Positions 1 to 8,583 of a DNA stretch of 64,000 nucleotides are shown here, in pieces. Numbering within the stretch: position 1 is the stretch's first letter; each line of letters starts with the position of its first letter. A program made the position numbers and the translations under genes. The notes under the pieces were generated by a model, which ran no database searches, was not told where the DNA came from, and was given only the letters and a program-made list of their open reading frames with translations. This stretch comes from Vibrio chagasii (GTDB lineage Bacteria > Pseudomonadota > Gammaproteobacteria > Enterobacterales > Vibrionaceae), in contig NZ_AP025466.1 of assembly GCF_024347355.1 (NCBI RefSeq), positions 372,001 to 436,000 on the forward strand, in the 5' to 3' direction.

Positions 1-1
1 A

Positions 2-391
2 CGTGGTGAAGGCTTCATGAACGCAGTAAACGGCAGCGGCCTTGAGCTTCTTGCAAGCCAACCTGCTGACTTCGACCGTACTAAAGGTCTGAACGTAATG
101 GAAAACCTACTTGCAGCTAACCCAGACGTTGAAGCAGTATTCGCTCAGAACGATGAAATGGCTCTAGGTGCACTACGCGCAGTTCAAGCATCTGGTAAAG
201 ACGTAATGATCGTTGGCTTCGACGGAACAGACGACGGCATCGCTGCTGTTAACCGTGGCCTACTTGGCGCAACCGTTGCACAACAACCAGACCTAATCGG
301 TTCTCTAAGTATCGAGATGGCTGACAAAGTATTGAAAGACGAAAAAGTAGACGAGTACGTACCAGTACCTCTAAAAATCATCGCTAAATAA
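2..391 (+). CDS. rbsB: Ribose ABC transporter periplasmic binding protein, C-terminal part
   Basis: The reading frame is open from base 2 (RGEGF...), so the gene starts left of the window; an internal Met at 17 is not the real start. The roughly 129 visible residues match the second lobe of Rbs[17 protein letters not shown], then [15 protein letters not shown] and VGFDGTDDG, which line the ribose pocket in this family. The protein delivers ribose in the periplasm to the RbsAC permease. rbsK and rbsR follow on the same strand, giving the usual rbsDACBKR order. A hairpin 23 bp after the stop probably trims 3' ends so that rbsB is expressed above rbsK (inference). Confidence 0.96.
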   Translation, partial: RGEGFMNAVNGSGLELLASQPADFDRTKGLNVMENLLAANPDVEAVFAQNDEMALGALRAVQASGKDVMIVGFDGTDDGIAAVNRGLLGATVAQQPDLIGSLSIEMADKVLKDEKVDEYVPVPLKIIAK

Positions 392-413
392 TCGATGCTA
401 AACGAGTAATACA

Positions 414-441
414 AAGCAGGGAGTCCCCTATCTCCCTGCTT
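414..441 (+). terminator. Hairpin after rbsB (attenuator or mRNA-stabilising stem)
   Basis: A perfect 10-bp stem (aagcagggag with ctccctgctt, 8-nt loop) sits between rbsB and rbsK. Only a weak T tract follows, so partial termination or mRNA 3'-end protection is more likely than full termination. Confidence 0.6.
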
Positions 442-477
442 GCTTTACTCAATCGCTCATTTACTCACTGGCTCAAA

Positions 478-498
478 GCAAAAAGCAAAAAGCAAAAA
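478..498 (+). repeat. Three tandem copies of gcaaaaa
   Basis: A 7-bp unit is repeated three times without change in the rbsB-rbsK intergenic region. This is a simple-sequence tract that could vary in length by slippage; no role is evident. Confidence 0.7.
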
Positions 499-619
499 CC
501 GACAGTGCATCGCTGTTTCTCATTCCTCTATCGCGACTGACGACTCTACGTGACTCGAATAGTTAGCAATGAGAAAGACCCATGCATTTTCAAATACGAT
601 ATATCATAAGGCTCGTATC

Positions 620-1546
620 ATGACTCAACTGATTGTTTTAGGTAGCGTTAACGCTGACCACGTACTGCAAGTTCCTTCGTTCCCTCGTCCGGGTGAAACC
701 TTGATTGGCGGTAACTATCAGGTCATCCCTGGCGGTAAAGGCGCAAACCAAGCGGTCGCTGCAGCGCGATTAAACGCAGATATCGGCTTTATTGCCTGTG
801 TCGGTGACGACCCGTTTGGTATCAATATTCGTCAAGATTTCGCTAACGATGGAATCAATATCGATGGTGTCATCGTGGCAGAGAACACGCCTACGGGCAT
901 CGCGATGATCCAAGTATCAGCAGCGGGTGAAAACAGCATTTGTCTTTCTCCAGAAGCGAACAACAAGCTAACTTGCGAACAAATCGAACCACACCTAGAG
1001 AAGATCCGCGGCGCGAAATTCCTTCTAACTCAATTGGAAACTCCTATCGAAGGCATTGAATACGCAGCGAGAACCGCTAAAGAGAGCGGCACTCACGTGA
1101 TTCTAAACCCGGCCCCTGCTCGCCCATTATCGGATACGTTATTAGCGTGTGTAGACGTGATTACGCCAAACGAAACCGAAGCAGAAGTGCTAACAGGCGT
1201 GACCGTAACCGACAGCGCGTCTGCGCACCAAGCATCTTTGGCTCTGCATGCGAAAGGCATCGAGACAGTAATGATCACGCTTGGCGCTAAGGGGGTATGG
1301 GTAAGTAGACACGGTGAAGGTGAACTGATAGCAGGCTTCCGCGTTGAAGCGACTGATACAACCGCAGCTGGTGATACCTTCAACGGTGCATTAGTTACCG
1401 GCTTACTTGAAGACATGCCAATGGAGCGTGCGATTAAATTTGCCCACGCTGCGGCGGCAATTTCAGTGACTCGCTTTGGCGCTCAAACCTCAATTCCAAG
1501 CCGCGCCGAAGCCGATACGTTTTTAGCAGAGCAATTGTCTGCCTAA
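620..1546 (+). CDS. rbsK: Ribokinase
   Basis: PfkB-family kinase that phosphorylates ribose to ribose-5-phosphate in the cytoplasm. The ATG at 620 is chosen over the upstream ATG at 569 because it gives 308 residues, the usual RbsK length, begins with the family N-terminus (TQLIVLGSVNADH), and has aagg 9 bp upstream. Visible motifs are the substrate-binding GGKGANQAVAAARL (about residues 40-53) and the second PfkB signature DTTAAGDTFNGAL (about 248-260) with the catalytic Asp in AAGD. It lies between rbsB and rbsR and is presumably cotranscribed with both. Confidence 0.97.
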   Translation: MTQLIVLGSVNADHVLQVPSFPRPGETLIGGNYQVIPGGKGANQAVAAARLNADIGFIACVGDDPFGINIRQDFANDGINIDGVIVAENTPTGIAMIQVSAAGENSICLSPEANNKLTCEQIEPHLEKIRGAKFLLTQLETPIEGIEYAARTAKESGTHVILNPAPARPLSDTLLACVDVITPNETEAEVLTGVTVTDSASAHQASLALHAKGIETVMITLGAKGVWVSRHGEGELIAGFRVEATDTTAAGDTFNGALVTGLLEDMPMERAIKFAHAAAAISVTRFGAQTSIPSRAEADTFLAEQLSA

Positions 1547-1655
1547 TAGGTTGAAGCTTAATTAAGTTATGTAACAACAAATAACTAAACATAAGCCTCT
1601 GTTTTCAGGCAGAATATCGCTCAACGTGGATAAGTGACTCCCACAAGGATTTTTT

Positions 1656-2657
1656 ATGGCAACAATGAAAGACATCGCTAAGCTCGCAAAGGTATCTACT
1701 TCTACGGTAAGCCATGTGATTAACAAGTCGCGTTTTGTCAGTGAAGAGATAGCTGAGCGTGTCAACAATGCCGCGAGAGAGCTTAACTATGCGCCTTCTG
1801 CATTAGCTCGTAGCTTGAAGATGAAGCAAACCAAAACGCTTGGCATGCTAGTGACAACTTCTACCAACCCATTCTTTGGTGAAGTAGTAAAAGGTGTTGA
1901 ACGTCGTTGTTATGAAAAAGGCTACAACCTTATCTTGTGTAACACCGAAGGCGATAGCGAACGTATGAAATCGTCTATCGATACACTGCTACAAAAGCGT
2001 GTCGATGGCTTAATGCTGATGTGCTCTACCCTTGAAGGCGAGCATATCGACGTATTCGAGCGTTACCCAGAACTGCCTGTTGTAGTGATGGATTGGGGCC
2101 CAATGCTGTTTGCGAGCGACAAGATTCAAGACAACTCGCATCAAGGTGGCTACATGGCGACCAAACACCTGATTGATAACGGCCACTCTCACATTGGCTG
2201 TATCACAGGTCCGCTACATCGCAACCAAGCATCATCGCGTTACCAAGGCTTCAAACAAGCGATGGAAGAAGCGGGATTAGAAATCAACGCTGATTGGATT
2301 GTCGAATCGAACTTCGAGTGCGATGGCGGCTTTGATTCGTACCAGACACTAAAATCTCGTGGCAAAATGCCGAGTGCACTGTTTGTAAGCAACGACATGA
2401 TGGCAATGGGCGTGATTCACGCAGCAGCGCAGGATGGCACATCAATACCCAATGATCTCTCAATCATTGGCTACGATGACATCCACTTGTCTAAATACAT
2501 GACACCGGCATTAAGCACCGTCCACCAGCCAAAACACCGCTTAGGTAAAGCAGCCGTTGATACACTGTTGAGTCGCTTACAAACACCAGACGCCTACCCA
2601 CAGGTCGTCGAGTTAGAACCGACCCTAGTAGAGCGAAGCAGCGTAAAAGCAGTTTAA
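1656..2657 (+). CDS. rbsR: Ribose operon repressor, LacI family
   Basis: A LacI/GalR-type regulator of 333 residues. The N-terminal helix-turn-helix (MATMKDIAKLAKVSTSTVSH) is nearly that of E. coli RbsR, and the hinge NYAPSALARSLK is typical of purine/ribose-type members. The rest is a periplasmic-binding-protein fold that senses ribose, with VSNDMMAMG and IIGYDDI as recognisable blocks. An aagga ribosome site is 8 bp before the ATG. As the last gene of the operon it is expected to repress rbs transcription in the absence of ribose (family knowledge). Confidence 0.95.
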   Translation: MATMKDIAKLAKVSTSTVSHVINKSRFVSEEIAERVNNAARELNYAPSALARSLKMKQTKTLGMLVTTSTNPFFGEVVKGVERRCYEKGYNLILCNTEGDSERMKSSIDTLLQKRVDGLMLMCSTLEGEHIDVFERYPELPVVVMDWGPMLFASDKIQDNSHQGGYMATKHLIDNGHSHIGCITGPLHRNQASSRYQGFKQAMEEAGLEINADWIVESNFECDGGFDSYQTLKSRGKMPSALFVSNDMMAMGVIHAAAQDGTSIPNDLSIIGYDDIHLSKYMTPALSTVHQPKHRLGKAAVDTLLSRLQTPDAYPQVVELEPTLVERSSVKAV

Positions 2658-2685
2658 CCCACAGCTACCCAACCCCAGAACAAAG

Positions 2686-2714
2686 AGCCAGCTTATCCAG
2701 TTGGCTTTTTTTCT
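2686..2714 (+). terminator. Rho-independent terminator of the rbs operon
   Basis: An agcca/tggct stem is followed by a run of seven T and then ctt, 28 bp after the rbsR stop. Confidence 0.8.
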
Positions 2715-2813
2715 TTAGCTTTAAGTTTGAGCTTTCAGCTCATTAGCCATGAATAAGTGTCGTCCATCAAACTGTACCCTCCGCCTTTCTGATAGATAAA
2801 ACCTAACAATTTT

Positions 2814-3236
2814 TTATTCCATCACCTGAGGTTCTGGCAACACAGGCGGCGTGCTGTCCATGTAAGTTAAGAAGCTTTCCCACACCTCATGTGTGCGTTG
2901 CTTGGTTAACTTGGTCTTACAAGAAAGCGCCATCAGCCCACGAATTGAACCGTCGCGCCATTGGGTATATACAGAATCACAATGCGCTGTCATATAAGCT
3001 TGCCAGCTCTCCTGCGCCCCCTTAATGGCATCCACCAACTCTGTATCCTTAGCATTGTGTTCAAAGCTGGCTGCTAAGTATTCCTCTAGCTCTATCTGTG
3101 CAGCTTCAAGTTCAAGTGCAGCACAGTGGTTTATCTCTAGCGTGTTCATCGCATTGTCGCAATCGACCACACCGTCAGAAGCAGATACTACCCAAGGTAC
3201 ACACGCTAATAATACAACCGATAAAACCTTTTTCAT
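2814..3236 (-). CDS. Secreted LprI-like (DUF1311) protein
   Basis: 140 residues starting with MKKVLSVVLLACVPWVVSA, a clear Sec signal peptide ending near residue 19. The mature part has the pattern of the lysozyme-inhibitor LprI N-terminal domain (DUF1311): DCDNAMNTLEINHCAALELE, then a helical stretch with ESWQAYMTAHCDS, and four conserved cysteines that could form two disulfides. The ATG at 3236 has gggagag just upstream; the longer open frame upstream is rejected. A membrane protein gene lies 40 bp upstream in the same direction, so the two may be cotranscribed. The exact target is unknown. Confidence 0.75.
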   Translation of the reverse strand: MKKVLSVVLLACVPWVVSASDGVVDCDNAMNTLEINHCAALELEAAQIELEEYLAASFEHNAKDTELVDAIKGAQESWQAYMTAHCDSVYTQWRDGSIRGLMALSCKTKLTKQRTHEVWESFLTYMDSTPPVLPEPQVME

Positions 3237-3276
3237 TATTGCTCTCCCTAATTCAAAAGCACGTGTATGCGCCCTC

Positions 3277-3939
3277 TTAAAGCCAAGCGTTGCGAATCCT
3301 AATAGCATGGGACACCAATTGTTGATAACTACGTTTAGGGTTATGCCCAAAGACCACAAAAGCATACAACCAAATAACAAGAGACATGGCAAACAAACCT
3401 GACTGGAAACCATGTAGGTAAACCTCTGGTAGCAAGTCGACTACCTTCTGATAATTCTCCATAGAGATGGTTGTTTTACTGCTGATCAACTCATACGTTA
3501 AACTTATTGGCATCACTAGAGCCCAAACTAAAAACCAAGACACACTAGCGACAGGCGCCAAACTCAGTAGCGGCTTAAATTGCCTAACTGGAAAAATGAA
3601 ATACAAAAGCATAATCAGATACAGAACAGCTAAAAATAAGCTCCACGCATTAACACTGACTTCAAAAATCCGATATCGTACATCGACGTACATGGTTAAA
3701 ACTACCGCTCCCAATACAGCAAGCGATAATAACTTTCCCATATACTTGGTTCTAGAAAACCTAATAAGTACATAGCCAATCACAAGAAGAAAGCACGAGA
3801 GCCAAACTAACACTTCTGGATCAGTATCAAAAAGACGAGGCGTTGCGGTATTAGACAAGATAAAGATCGCGTAGGTAGGGGCGATCATCAAATAGGCAAT
3901 GAACACACGTACCAACATCCAAATCATTTTTTTTATCAT
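3277..3939 (-). CDS. Multi-pass membrane protein of unknown function
   Basis: About 220 residues with at least five hydrophobic segments: residues 5-28, 37-53, 61-76, 88-109, 120-140 and a C-terminal one near 180-205. The start is uncertain: a GTG at 3954 or an ATG at 3939 (MIKKMIWMLVRV); the ATG is chosen because a short basic stretch then precedes the first membrane helix. It is the first gene of a likely two-gene unit with the LprI-like gene downstream. I recognise no family. Confidence 0.6.
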   Translation of the reverse strand: MIKKMIWMLVRVFIAYLMIAPTYAIFILSNTATPRLFDTDPEVLVWLSCFLLVIGYVLIRFSRTKYMGKLLSLAVLGAVVLTMYVDVRYRIFEVSVNAWSLFLAVLYLIMLLYFIFPVRQFKPLLSLAPVASVSWFLVWALVMPISLTYELISSKTTISMENYQKVVDLLPEVYLHGFQSGLFAMSLVIWLYAFVVFGHNPKRSYQQLVSHAIRIRNAWL

Positions 3940-4232
3940 TACGCTCAAACCCACCCAATTGCGTTATTTCAAAAGCTATAGCTCTCAATTTCATACTACA
4001 AGCCCGAAAGACTTCGGTTCATAAAAACCTGAAAAGTACTGAGCAACAAACGACACACTTAACCTTGAAAGTATTTCTAACACTATGATTTTTAAAGTAA
4101 GACTATAAAACATGCGATTTCAATCCACAACACATGCGTACATTCACAATAATTATTATTTCTCTTGATAACTAATCGTTAAATTTATAAATTAAATCGA
4201 ATGCTCATACACTCGGTAACGCTTCTCCAATT

Positions 4233-5792
4233 ATGGATATCAAGTACCAACATTTTGCCAAAACCACATTCTACTTTGCCATCTCTTTCGTTTTGTCGAT
4301 GGCATTGCTCATCCCTTTTACACCGTCTCACTATCATACGCTAACCGAAGAGTCTTCACAGTTAGTGGAAATCAGGCTTCAAGAGATCCAAGCTCGATTT
4401 GGTAGCTTTCTCGCAGAGATAACACCCGACCTGTCTTGTGATGCTATCGTGACCGAGCTTCGTCAGAATGTATTCAATGCCGATTGGGTGAAAGAAGCCG
4501 CTGTATTCAATAAACATAACCGTTTTTACTGCTCTACCACCGATGGCGAGGTGTCATTTCGCCTCTATAGCAGCATCCGAGAAAGGCTCAATGACGATCC
4601 AAACTTAACCACCTTATCGTACTCCAACGCTGCAATTACCAAGGTGCAGTCCATCATGCTGATTTTCTCGGACAAAGAGCAGGCGGGAGTAAGCCTGATG
4701 ATACCGCCACACTTCATCTACGACCTTGTGGAGTCAAACCTGAGCAGCCATGGAATCAACTCAAAAGTAGAAGTGATAAAAAGAGATATTCACCCGACCG
4801 ATCCCGGTGTGTACTTTTCGAAGGTTCGCATACAATCAGAGGCCTACCCTCTGGCTATAACCTCCTACATCGGGCACCAGTACTACATCAACTTCTTAAT
4901 GAGCTTCTCTTGGTTTGGGTTTCTTATGGCGGGAATCACCACCATTTGTTTGCTCTCCGCTAAGCATAAAAAGCAGAGCCAACGCAGTTTAGAATATTCC
5001 CTCTCTAGCGCTCTGAAAAACAAACACCTGCAAGTTCACATGCAGCCTATTGTTGACCAGAAAACTACCCAAATCGTGGGCTGTGAGTCACTGTTAAGGT
5101 GGAACCACCCGATTGAAGGCAACGTATCGCCCGCTATTTTCATACCGCTCGCAGAGAAGCTAGGTTTGATAGAAGAGCTGACGTACTTTGTGCTACGCGA
5201 AGTATTGAAAACCATCAAACATAATCAAGACCTTTTCGAAGACAAATACATCAGCGTCAACATCAGCCGAAACGTCGTGTCTAACAGTAACTTCGCCCAC
5301 AAAGTATCAGGGATTTTCAAAAGAAACCCTGATATTTTAAAGCAGGTGGTGTTTGAAGTAACCGAAGATGGTGAGTGCTCAGACGCGGATATGGCAAAGA
5401 TAAAAGAGAACCTAACCAAGCTAGCGAACATGGGCGTGAAAGTCGCAATTGATGACTTTGGTACGGGCTACTCAGGGTTAGATTTCGTAAGGCAATTTCC
5501 GTTCAGCATCCTCAAAATTGATCGCGTCTTCGTGCAGAACATTTCAGACGAATCCAGCTTTGGTGTTCCTTTGCTAGAGTCCATGCTGCAACTGTCCCGT
5601 ACTTTAGGCATGCAGGTTATCGTGGAAGGCGTAGAGTATGAATCGCAAGTGAAAGTCTTGTCTAAGTTAGGTGTCGACTATATCCAAGGTTTCTATTTCT
5701 ATAAGCCGATGCCAATCAACCTAACCATCGGCCTGCTCAGGCAGCAACAGCACATAGCCACCACTCATGAGTATCACATCTCGCCAACCTAA
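4233..5792 (+). CDS. Cyclic-di-GMP phosphodiesterase with CSS-type periplasmic sensor and EAL domain
   Basis: 519 residues. A membrane segment (about 11-30) is followed by a periplasmic region with Cys69 and Cys100; the latter is in FYCST, like the redox-sensing CSS motif. A second membrane helix spans about 222-243, then a cytosolic EAL domain (about 255-505). EAL residues visible are QPIVD, the signature glutamate in CESLLRW (Glu285), NISRN, EVTE, DDFGTGYSG, LKIDRVFV and VEGVE, so the metal and catalytic ligands appear intact and the protein should hydrolyse c-di-GMP. It stands alone with its own terminator. Periplasmic thiol state may set its activity, as in related CSS-EAL proteins. Confidence 0.9.
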   Translation: MDIKYQHFAKTTFYFAISFVLSMALLIPFTPSHYHTLTEESSQLVEIRLQEIQARFGSFLAEITPDLSCDAIVTELRQNVFNADWVKEAAVFNKHNRFYCSTTDGEVSFRLYSSIRERLNDDPNLTTLSYSNAAITKVQSIMLIFSDKEQAGVSLMIPPHFIYDLVESNLSSHGINSKVEVIKRDIHPTDPGVYFSKVRIQSEAYPLAITSYIGHQYYINFLMSFSWFGFLMAGITTICLLSAKHKKQSQRSLEYSLSSALKNKHLQVHMQPIVDQKTTQIVGCESLLRWNHPIEGNVSPAIFIPLAEKLGLIEELTYFVLREVLKTIKHNQDLFEDKYISVNISRNVVSNSNFAHKVSGIFKRNPDILKQVVFEVTEDGECSDADMAKIKENLTKLANMGVKVAIDDFGTGYSGLDFVRQFPFSILKIDRVFVQNISDESSFGVPLLESMLQLSRTLGMQVIVEGVEYESQVKVLSKLGVDYIQGFYFYKPMPINLTIGLLRQQQHIATTHEYHISPT

Positions 5793-5815
5793 CCGATGAA
5801 TGTAAACCGATTAGA

Positions 5816-5839
5816 GGGCGCCGTTACTGGCGCCCTTTT
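5816..5839 (+). terminator. Rho-independent terminator of the EAL gene
   Basis: A perfect 7-bp gggcgcc/ggcgccc stem with loop gttact is followed by TTTT. The 3' part of this hairpin recurs at 15814-15830. Confidence 0.85.
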
Positions 5840-5917
5840 AAAATGACTTTCATAAAACCAACACTTAGCACTGGCGTTAAGTGCCAAATGGTGGGGCGCC
5901 AAGCATTAAGCATCAGA

Positions 5918-6307
5918 TCAACTGTCGTGTTTCGCCGATCGTTCAGCAAGCACTTCTTTGAATGCGAACATCCCATTCAGCGCAGCAGGGAAACCAGCGT
6001 ACACAGACATCTGAATGATCACCTCTTTGATCTCTTCTTCACTGCAACCCACATTAAGCGCCGCATTCAAATGCACTTTAAGTTGCGGGGCGCAGTTGCC
6101 TAGTGCGGTTAACGCTGCCACCGTCGCAATCTCGCGAGATTTCAAATCCAAGCCTTTGCGAGCATAGATATCACCAAAAGGATACTCGATGGTATATTTG
6201 GCTAAATCAGGGCAAATGTCTTGCAGGCTTTCGATAACATTTTGCCCAGCTTCACCATCAATCTGTTTGAGCAGTTCTAGCCCTTTTTCAAAACGTGACG
6301 TGTTCAT
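5918..6307 (-). CDS. Carboxymuconolactone decarboxylase-like (AhpD-like fold) protein
   Basis: 129 residues from MNTSRFEKGLELL. The block GLDLKSREIATVAALTALGNCAPQLKVHLNAALNVGCSEEEI is typical of the PcaC/CMD family; only one cysteine lies in each half rather than an AhpD CXXC, so peroxidase activity is doubtful and gamma-carboxymuconolactone decarboxylase itself is not implied without a protocatechuate pathway. It is transcribed from a MerR-type promoter (6339-6369) placed between it and the merR gene upstream, which suggests inducible expression in response to whatever that regulator senses. Confidence 0.82.
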   Translation of the reverse strand: MNTSRFEKGLELLKQIDGEAGQNVIESLQDICPDLAKYTIEYPFGDIYARKGLDLKSREIATVAALTALGNCAPQLKVHLNAALNVGCSEEEIKEVIIQMSVYAGFPAALNGMFAFKEVLAERSAKHDS

Positions 6308-6338
6308 TGTGTTGCTCCTATGTATTGAATAGGAGCGC

Positions 6339-6369
6339 AGCATACAAGTTAGAGTTCACTCTAAGTCAA
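6339..6369 (-). promoter_or_regulatory. MerR-type promoter with 19-bp spacer driving the CMD gene
   Basis: Read on the minus strand: TTGACT (-35, 6369-6364), a 19-nt spacer containing the dyad TTAGAGTGAACTCTAA, and TATGCT (-10, 6344-6339). A 19-bp spacer with a dyad between the hexamers is the hallmark of MerR-activated promoters. The -35 overlaps the merR stop codon. Confidence 0.85.
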
Positions 6370-6722
6370 CGCACTTTTCCATCTTTATACAGGTCAATTT
6401 TGTCTTCCAGAGCGGAAAGATGAGATTGCTGCTGCGCAATATGCGCTTTTAAACTCTGTTGGTGCTGTTCTAGCAAAGCTTGACGTTCAAGCACCGTGCT
6501 GCTGCCCTGCTCCCTTAATCGAGCGTATTCCAATATCTCTTCGAGTGGCATCGCCGTTTCTTTTAGGCGAATGACAAACTCAAGCCACTTTACGTCTTTC
6601 GCGGTATACACTCGGTGCCCACTGCTATTACGCTGAACATTTTTAAGCAAACCGATTTTTTCATAGTACCTAAGCGTATGAGCCGACAAACCCACCAAGC
6701 TAGAAAACGCCTTCATGTTCAT
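6366..6722 (-). CDS. MerR-family transcriptional regulator
   Basis: 118 residues from MNMKAFSSLVGLSAHTLRYYEKIGLL: a winged helix-turn-helix (about 1-70) with the family LRYYEKIGLL block, then a coiled-coil dimerisation helix (about 75-113). It ends right after the coiled coil with no cysteines suitable for metal binding, so it resembles the short stress/aromatic-aldehyde type rather than metal sensors. Its stop codon overlaps the promoter it probably controls. A decayed second copy of most of this gene is inside the integron at 40173-40430, and a short scrap of its 3' end recurs near 15832. Confidence 0.9.
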   Translation of the reverse strand: MNMKAFSSLVGLSAHTLRYYEKIGLLKNVQRNSSGHRVYTAKDVKWLEFVIRLKETAMPLEEILEYARLREQGSSTVLERQALLEQHQQSLKAHIAQQQSHLSALEDKIDLYKDGKVR

Positions 6723-6833
6723 GGTTTTACTTCCTTAACAGCCGAATAAGCGAATAAGCGAATACGTTATTTTGGGTAAAGAATACTAACCTCCAAACCA
6801 GAAATCATCATCAAAGAAACCCCAGTCCTAGAA

Positions 6834-6875
6834 GCACAAAACCCAACGATGGAATGAAAAATCCCACGCGTTGGA
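6834..6875 (-). repeat. attC-core remnant outside the cassette array
   Basis: The 40 bases from 6836 match the core of the integron attC site near 42637-42676 at 38 positions (cacaaaacccaacgatgg... to ...cgcgttgg). It adjoins the 3' end of the minus-strand GNAT gene at 6896, the position an attC has in a cassette. The outer attC arms (GTTA boxes) are no longer recognisable. Confidence 0.7.
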
Positions 6876-6895
6876 TCCTAAATTACTTATTAAGC

Positions 6896-7417
6896 CTAGA
6901 GCTCTAGTGCATAGATACACATAGATTGCTCTTTTTCAGGCACATCCAGTGTGTGTTGCCCCTTAGACTTCAGCGTCGCACCTGCACGTTTCGCAATCTT
7001 AACACTGGCCAGGTTACTCTCTAAACAATGGAACTCAAAGGCTTTAACTCCTTGTTCGCTTGCTAAGGTTGGAACAAGAACCTCCAAAATTTGCCCTACC
7101 ACTCGATTCCCCGTTGCACTGTCAGCAAGCCAGTAGCCTAATTCGCAGACTCGAGTCTCGCGGTGAATTGACTTTACACCAAATACGCCTGAAAACTGTT
7201 TTTTGAAGTGTACTGCGAACCACTGTGAGCCTTCGATACCACTGTTCAGCCGACCTTCGATATAAGCTCGCGCACTTTCAAGATCGACCACACTCTTCTC
7301 CCAGGGCATATATTTTGATAGGTTCCCCCTGCTTGATTCAACGGCATTAAATAATGCAAAAGCATCTGAAACTTTCAGATTTTTTAGGACTATATCTTTA
7401 GATATGACTCTTTCCAT
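6896..7417 (-). CDS. GNAT N-acetyltransferase, RimJ/RimL type
   Basis: 173 residues. The order of blocks is that of RimJ/RimL-like acetyltransferases: VLKNLKVSDAFALFNAV at the N-terminus, FSGVFGVKSI, CELGYWLADSATGNRVVGQILEVLV around the acetyl-CoA site, and FHCLESNLASVKIAKRAGA, where the Asn-Ser-xx-Ala pattern is conserved. It acetylates an amine on a protein N-terminus or a small molecule; the substrate cannot be told. An attC core remnant lies immediately 3' of the gene, suggesting it is a former integron cassette now fixed outside the array (inference). Confidence 0.85.
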   Translation of the reverse strand: MERVISKDIVLKNLKVSDAFALFNAVESSRGNLSKYMPWEKSVVDLESARAYIEGRLNSGIEGSQWFAVHFKKQFSGVFGVKSIHRETRVCELGYWLADSATGNRVVGQILEVLVPTLASEQGVKAFEFHCLESNLASVKIAKRAGATLKSKGQHTLDVPEKEQSMCIYALEL

Positions 7418-7452
7418 AACACCTCATTTTGAGTTTTTGTAAAACCACTTAA

Positions 7453-8214
7453 TTAAAGCGCGCGCTTAATGGCTTCTGCTAGCCCACTCGCGTTTTCCCA
7501 CGCCATGGAGTGTCCAGCATCTGGAACCACGCTGATCGCGATATCGTGGTTATTCAACCTCTCGGTATCGGTATCTGGTAAAGATTTACTTCCGAATAGA
7601 AAGGTTCTGCTTACATTCAAAGAGTACAACCGATCACGCCAACTTGGGTCCTGCCCTTCTATCAAGGAAACGGCTTGCCTGTGTGTCGCTACCGCTGAAT
7701 TCACCACTAAACTGGCTGCCCACTGAGTATTTGGCTCATCGATGCTGTACTGCACTATCTGAGCGTGACCGTGGTTGACATATTCAGACTCGGTATAGCT
7801 CGCAATCTTCTTGCTAAAGAACCCACCACCGGAATCAAGATTAGCCTCACTCAAAACCAAGGCCTGCAGTTGTGGTAGAACTTTTTCAGCCAATACAACC
7901 GACACAGCACCACCCATGCTGTGACCATAAATCACAAACTTATCCAAGCCCAAAGATTGAATGAATGCCTCAAGATAAGCCGCATGGCTACCTATGGAGT
8001 AGTCGAAACTCTCAGGCTTATCACTGAACCCAGAACCTAATAAATCGACAAGAATGCGCCGATGAGAAAGCAAACATTCACTGGCCGCAACGGCCGGGTA
8101 ATCAAACGAAGCAGCACAGCCAATACCGTGTATAAAAATAATAGGCACTTCCGAACCGGGAAGATCATGATACCTAAGTATCGCGTTACAGCCCTCAACC
8201 TTAAACTCTTTCAT
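7453..8214 (-). CDS. Alpha/beta hydrolase
   Basis: 253 residues from MKEFKVEGCN; the ATG at 8214 follows aggggaag and is preferred to the upstream start. Features are the oxyanion loop FIHGIGC (about 27-33), LVDLLGSGFSDKP, nucleophile Ser99 in GHSMGG, and the catalytic His in DAGHSMAWEN near residue 235. No signal peptide, so cytoplasmic. Such proteins cleave ester or C-C bonds; the substrate is unknown. It lies 35 bp upstream of the GNAT gene in the same direction and may share its transcript. Confidence 0.85.
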   Translation of the reverse strand: MKEFKVEGCNAILRYHDLPGSEVPIIFIHGIGCAASFDYPAVAASECLLSHRRILVDLLGSGFSDKPESFDYSIGSHAAYLEAFIQSLGLDKFVIYGHSMGGAVSVVLAEKVLPQLQALVLSEANLDSGGGFFSKKIASYTESEYVNHGHAQIVQYSIDEPNTQWAASLVVNSAVATHRQAVSLIEGQDPSWRDRLYSLNVSRTFLFGSKSLPDTDTERLNNHDIAISVVPDAGHSMAWENASGLAEAIKRAL

Positions 8215-8304
8215 TTCTTCCCCTGAAACCCACAGAACACGACACTTAACATATACATACTTCACACACCAAGCGTGTCGAATTGCTTGTTATTGACTAG
8301 CCAC

Positions 8305-8553
8305 TCAAGCCACTGAAAACACAATGCGCTCTTTGCTCTCATCATCTTTCAACTCTAGTAAAATGCCTTCGGCCTTTGCGTCTTTTAATGCGTTAACTAA
8401 TGCTTCTAATTGCTCCCCGTTTTCATCAAACTTAGCTTTGGTATTTTTAGGTAAGAGTGTCACAAGTAGCCTTGCCATCCCTAAAGAAACCGTCAAACTG
8501 TCCTCTAGCTCACCAGTTTCAAAGCAATAAGTGTCGATTTTTAGTTTACGCAT
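8305..8553 (-). CDS. Small conserved-looking protein of unknown function
   Basis: 82 residues from MRKLKIDTYCFETGELEDS, which reads like a compact alpha/beta domain: a strand pair, a helix (SLGMARLLVTLLP), a second helix (NGEQLEALVNALKDAKAEG) and a terminal strand. The ATG at 8553 is chosen; upstream codons look non-coding. It precedes the hydrolase gene on the same strand with a 90-bp gap. I recognise no family. Confidence 0.55.
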   Translation of the reverse strand: MRKLKIDTYCFETGELEDSLTVSLGMARLLVTLLPKNTKAKFDENGEQLEALVNALKDAKAEGILLELKDDESKERIVFSVA

Positions 8554-8583
8554 AAAAAATACTCGCCAAACACATAGACTCAC

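Noticed and set aside
478..498. gcaaaaa repeats as a phase-variation switch
   Set aside because: Only three units, in an intergenic position after a hairpin, with no gene or promoter element that would change register.
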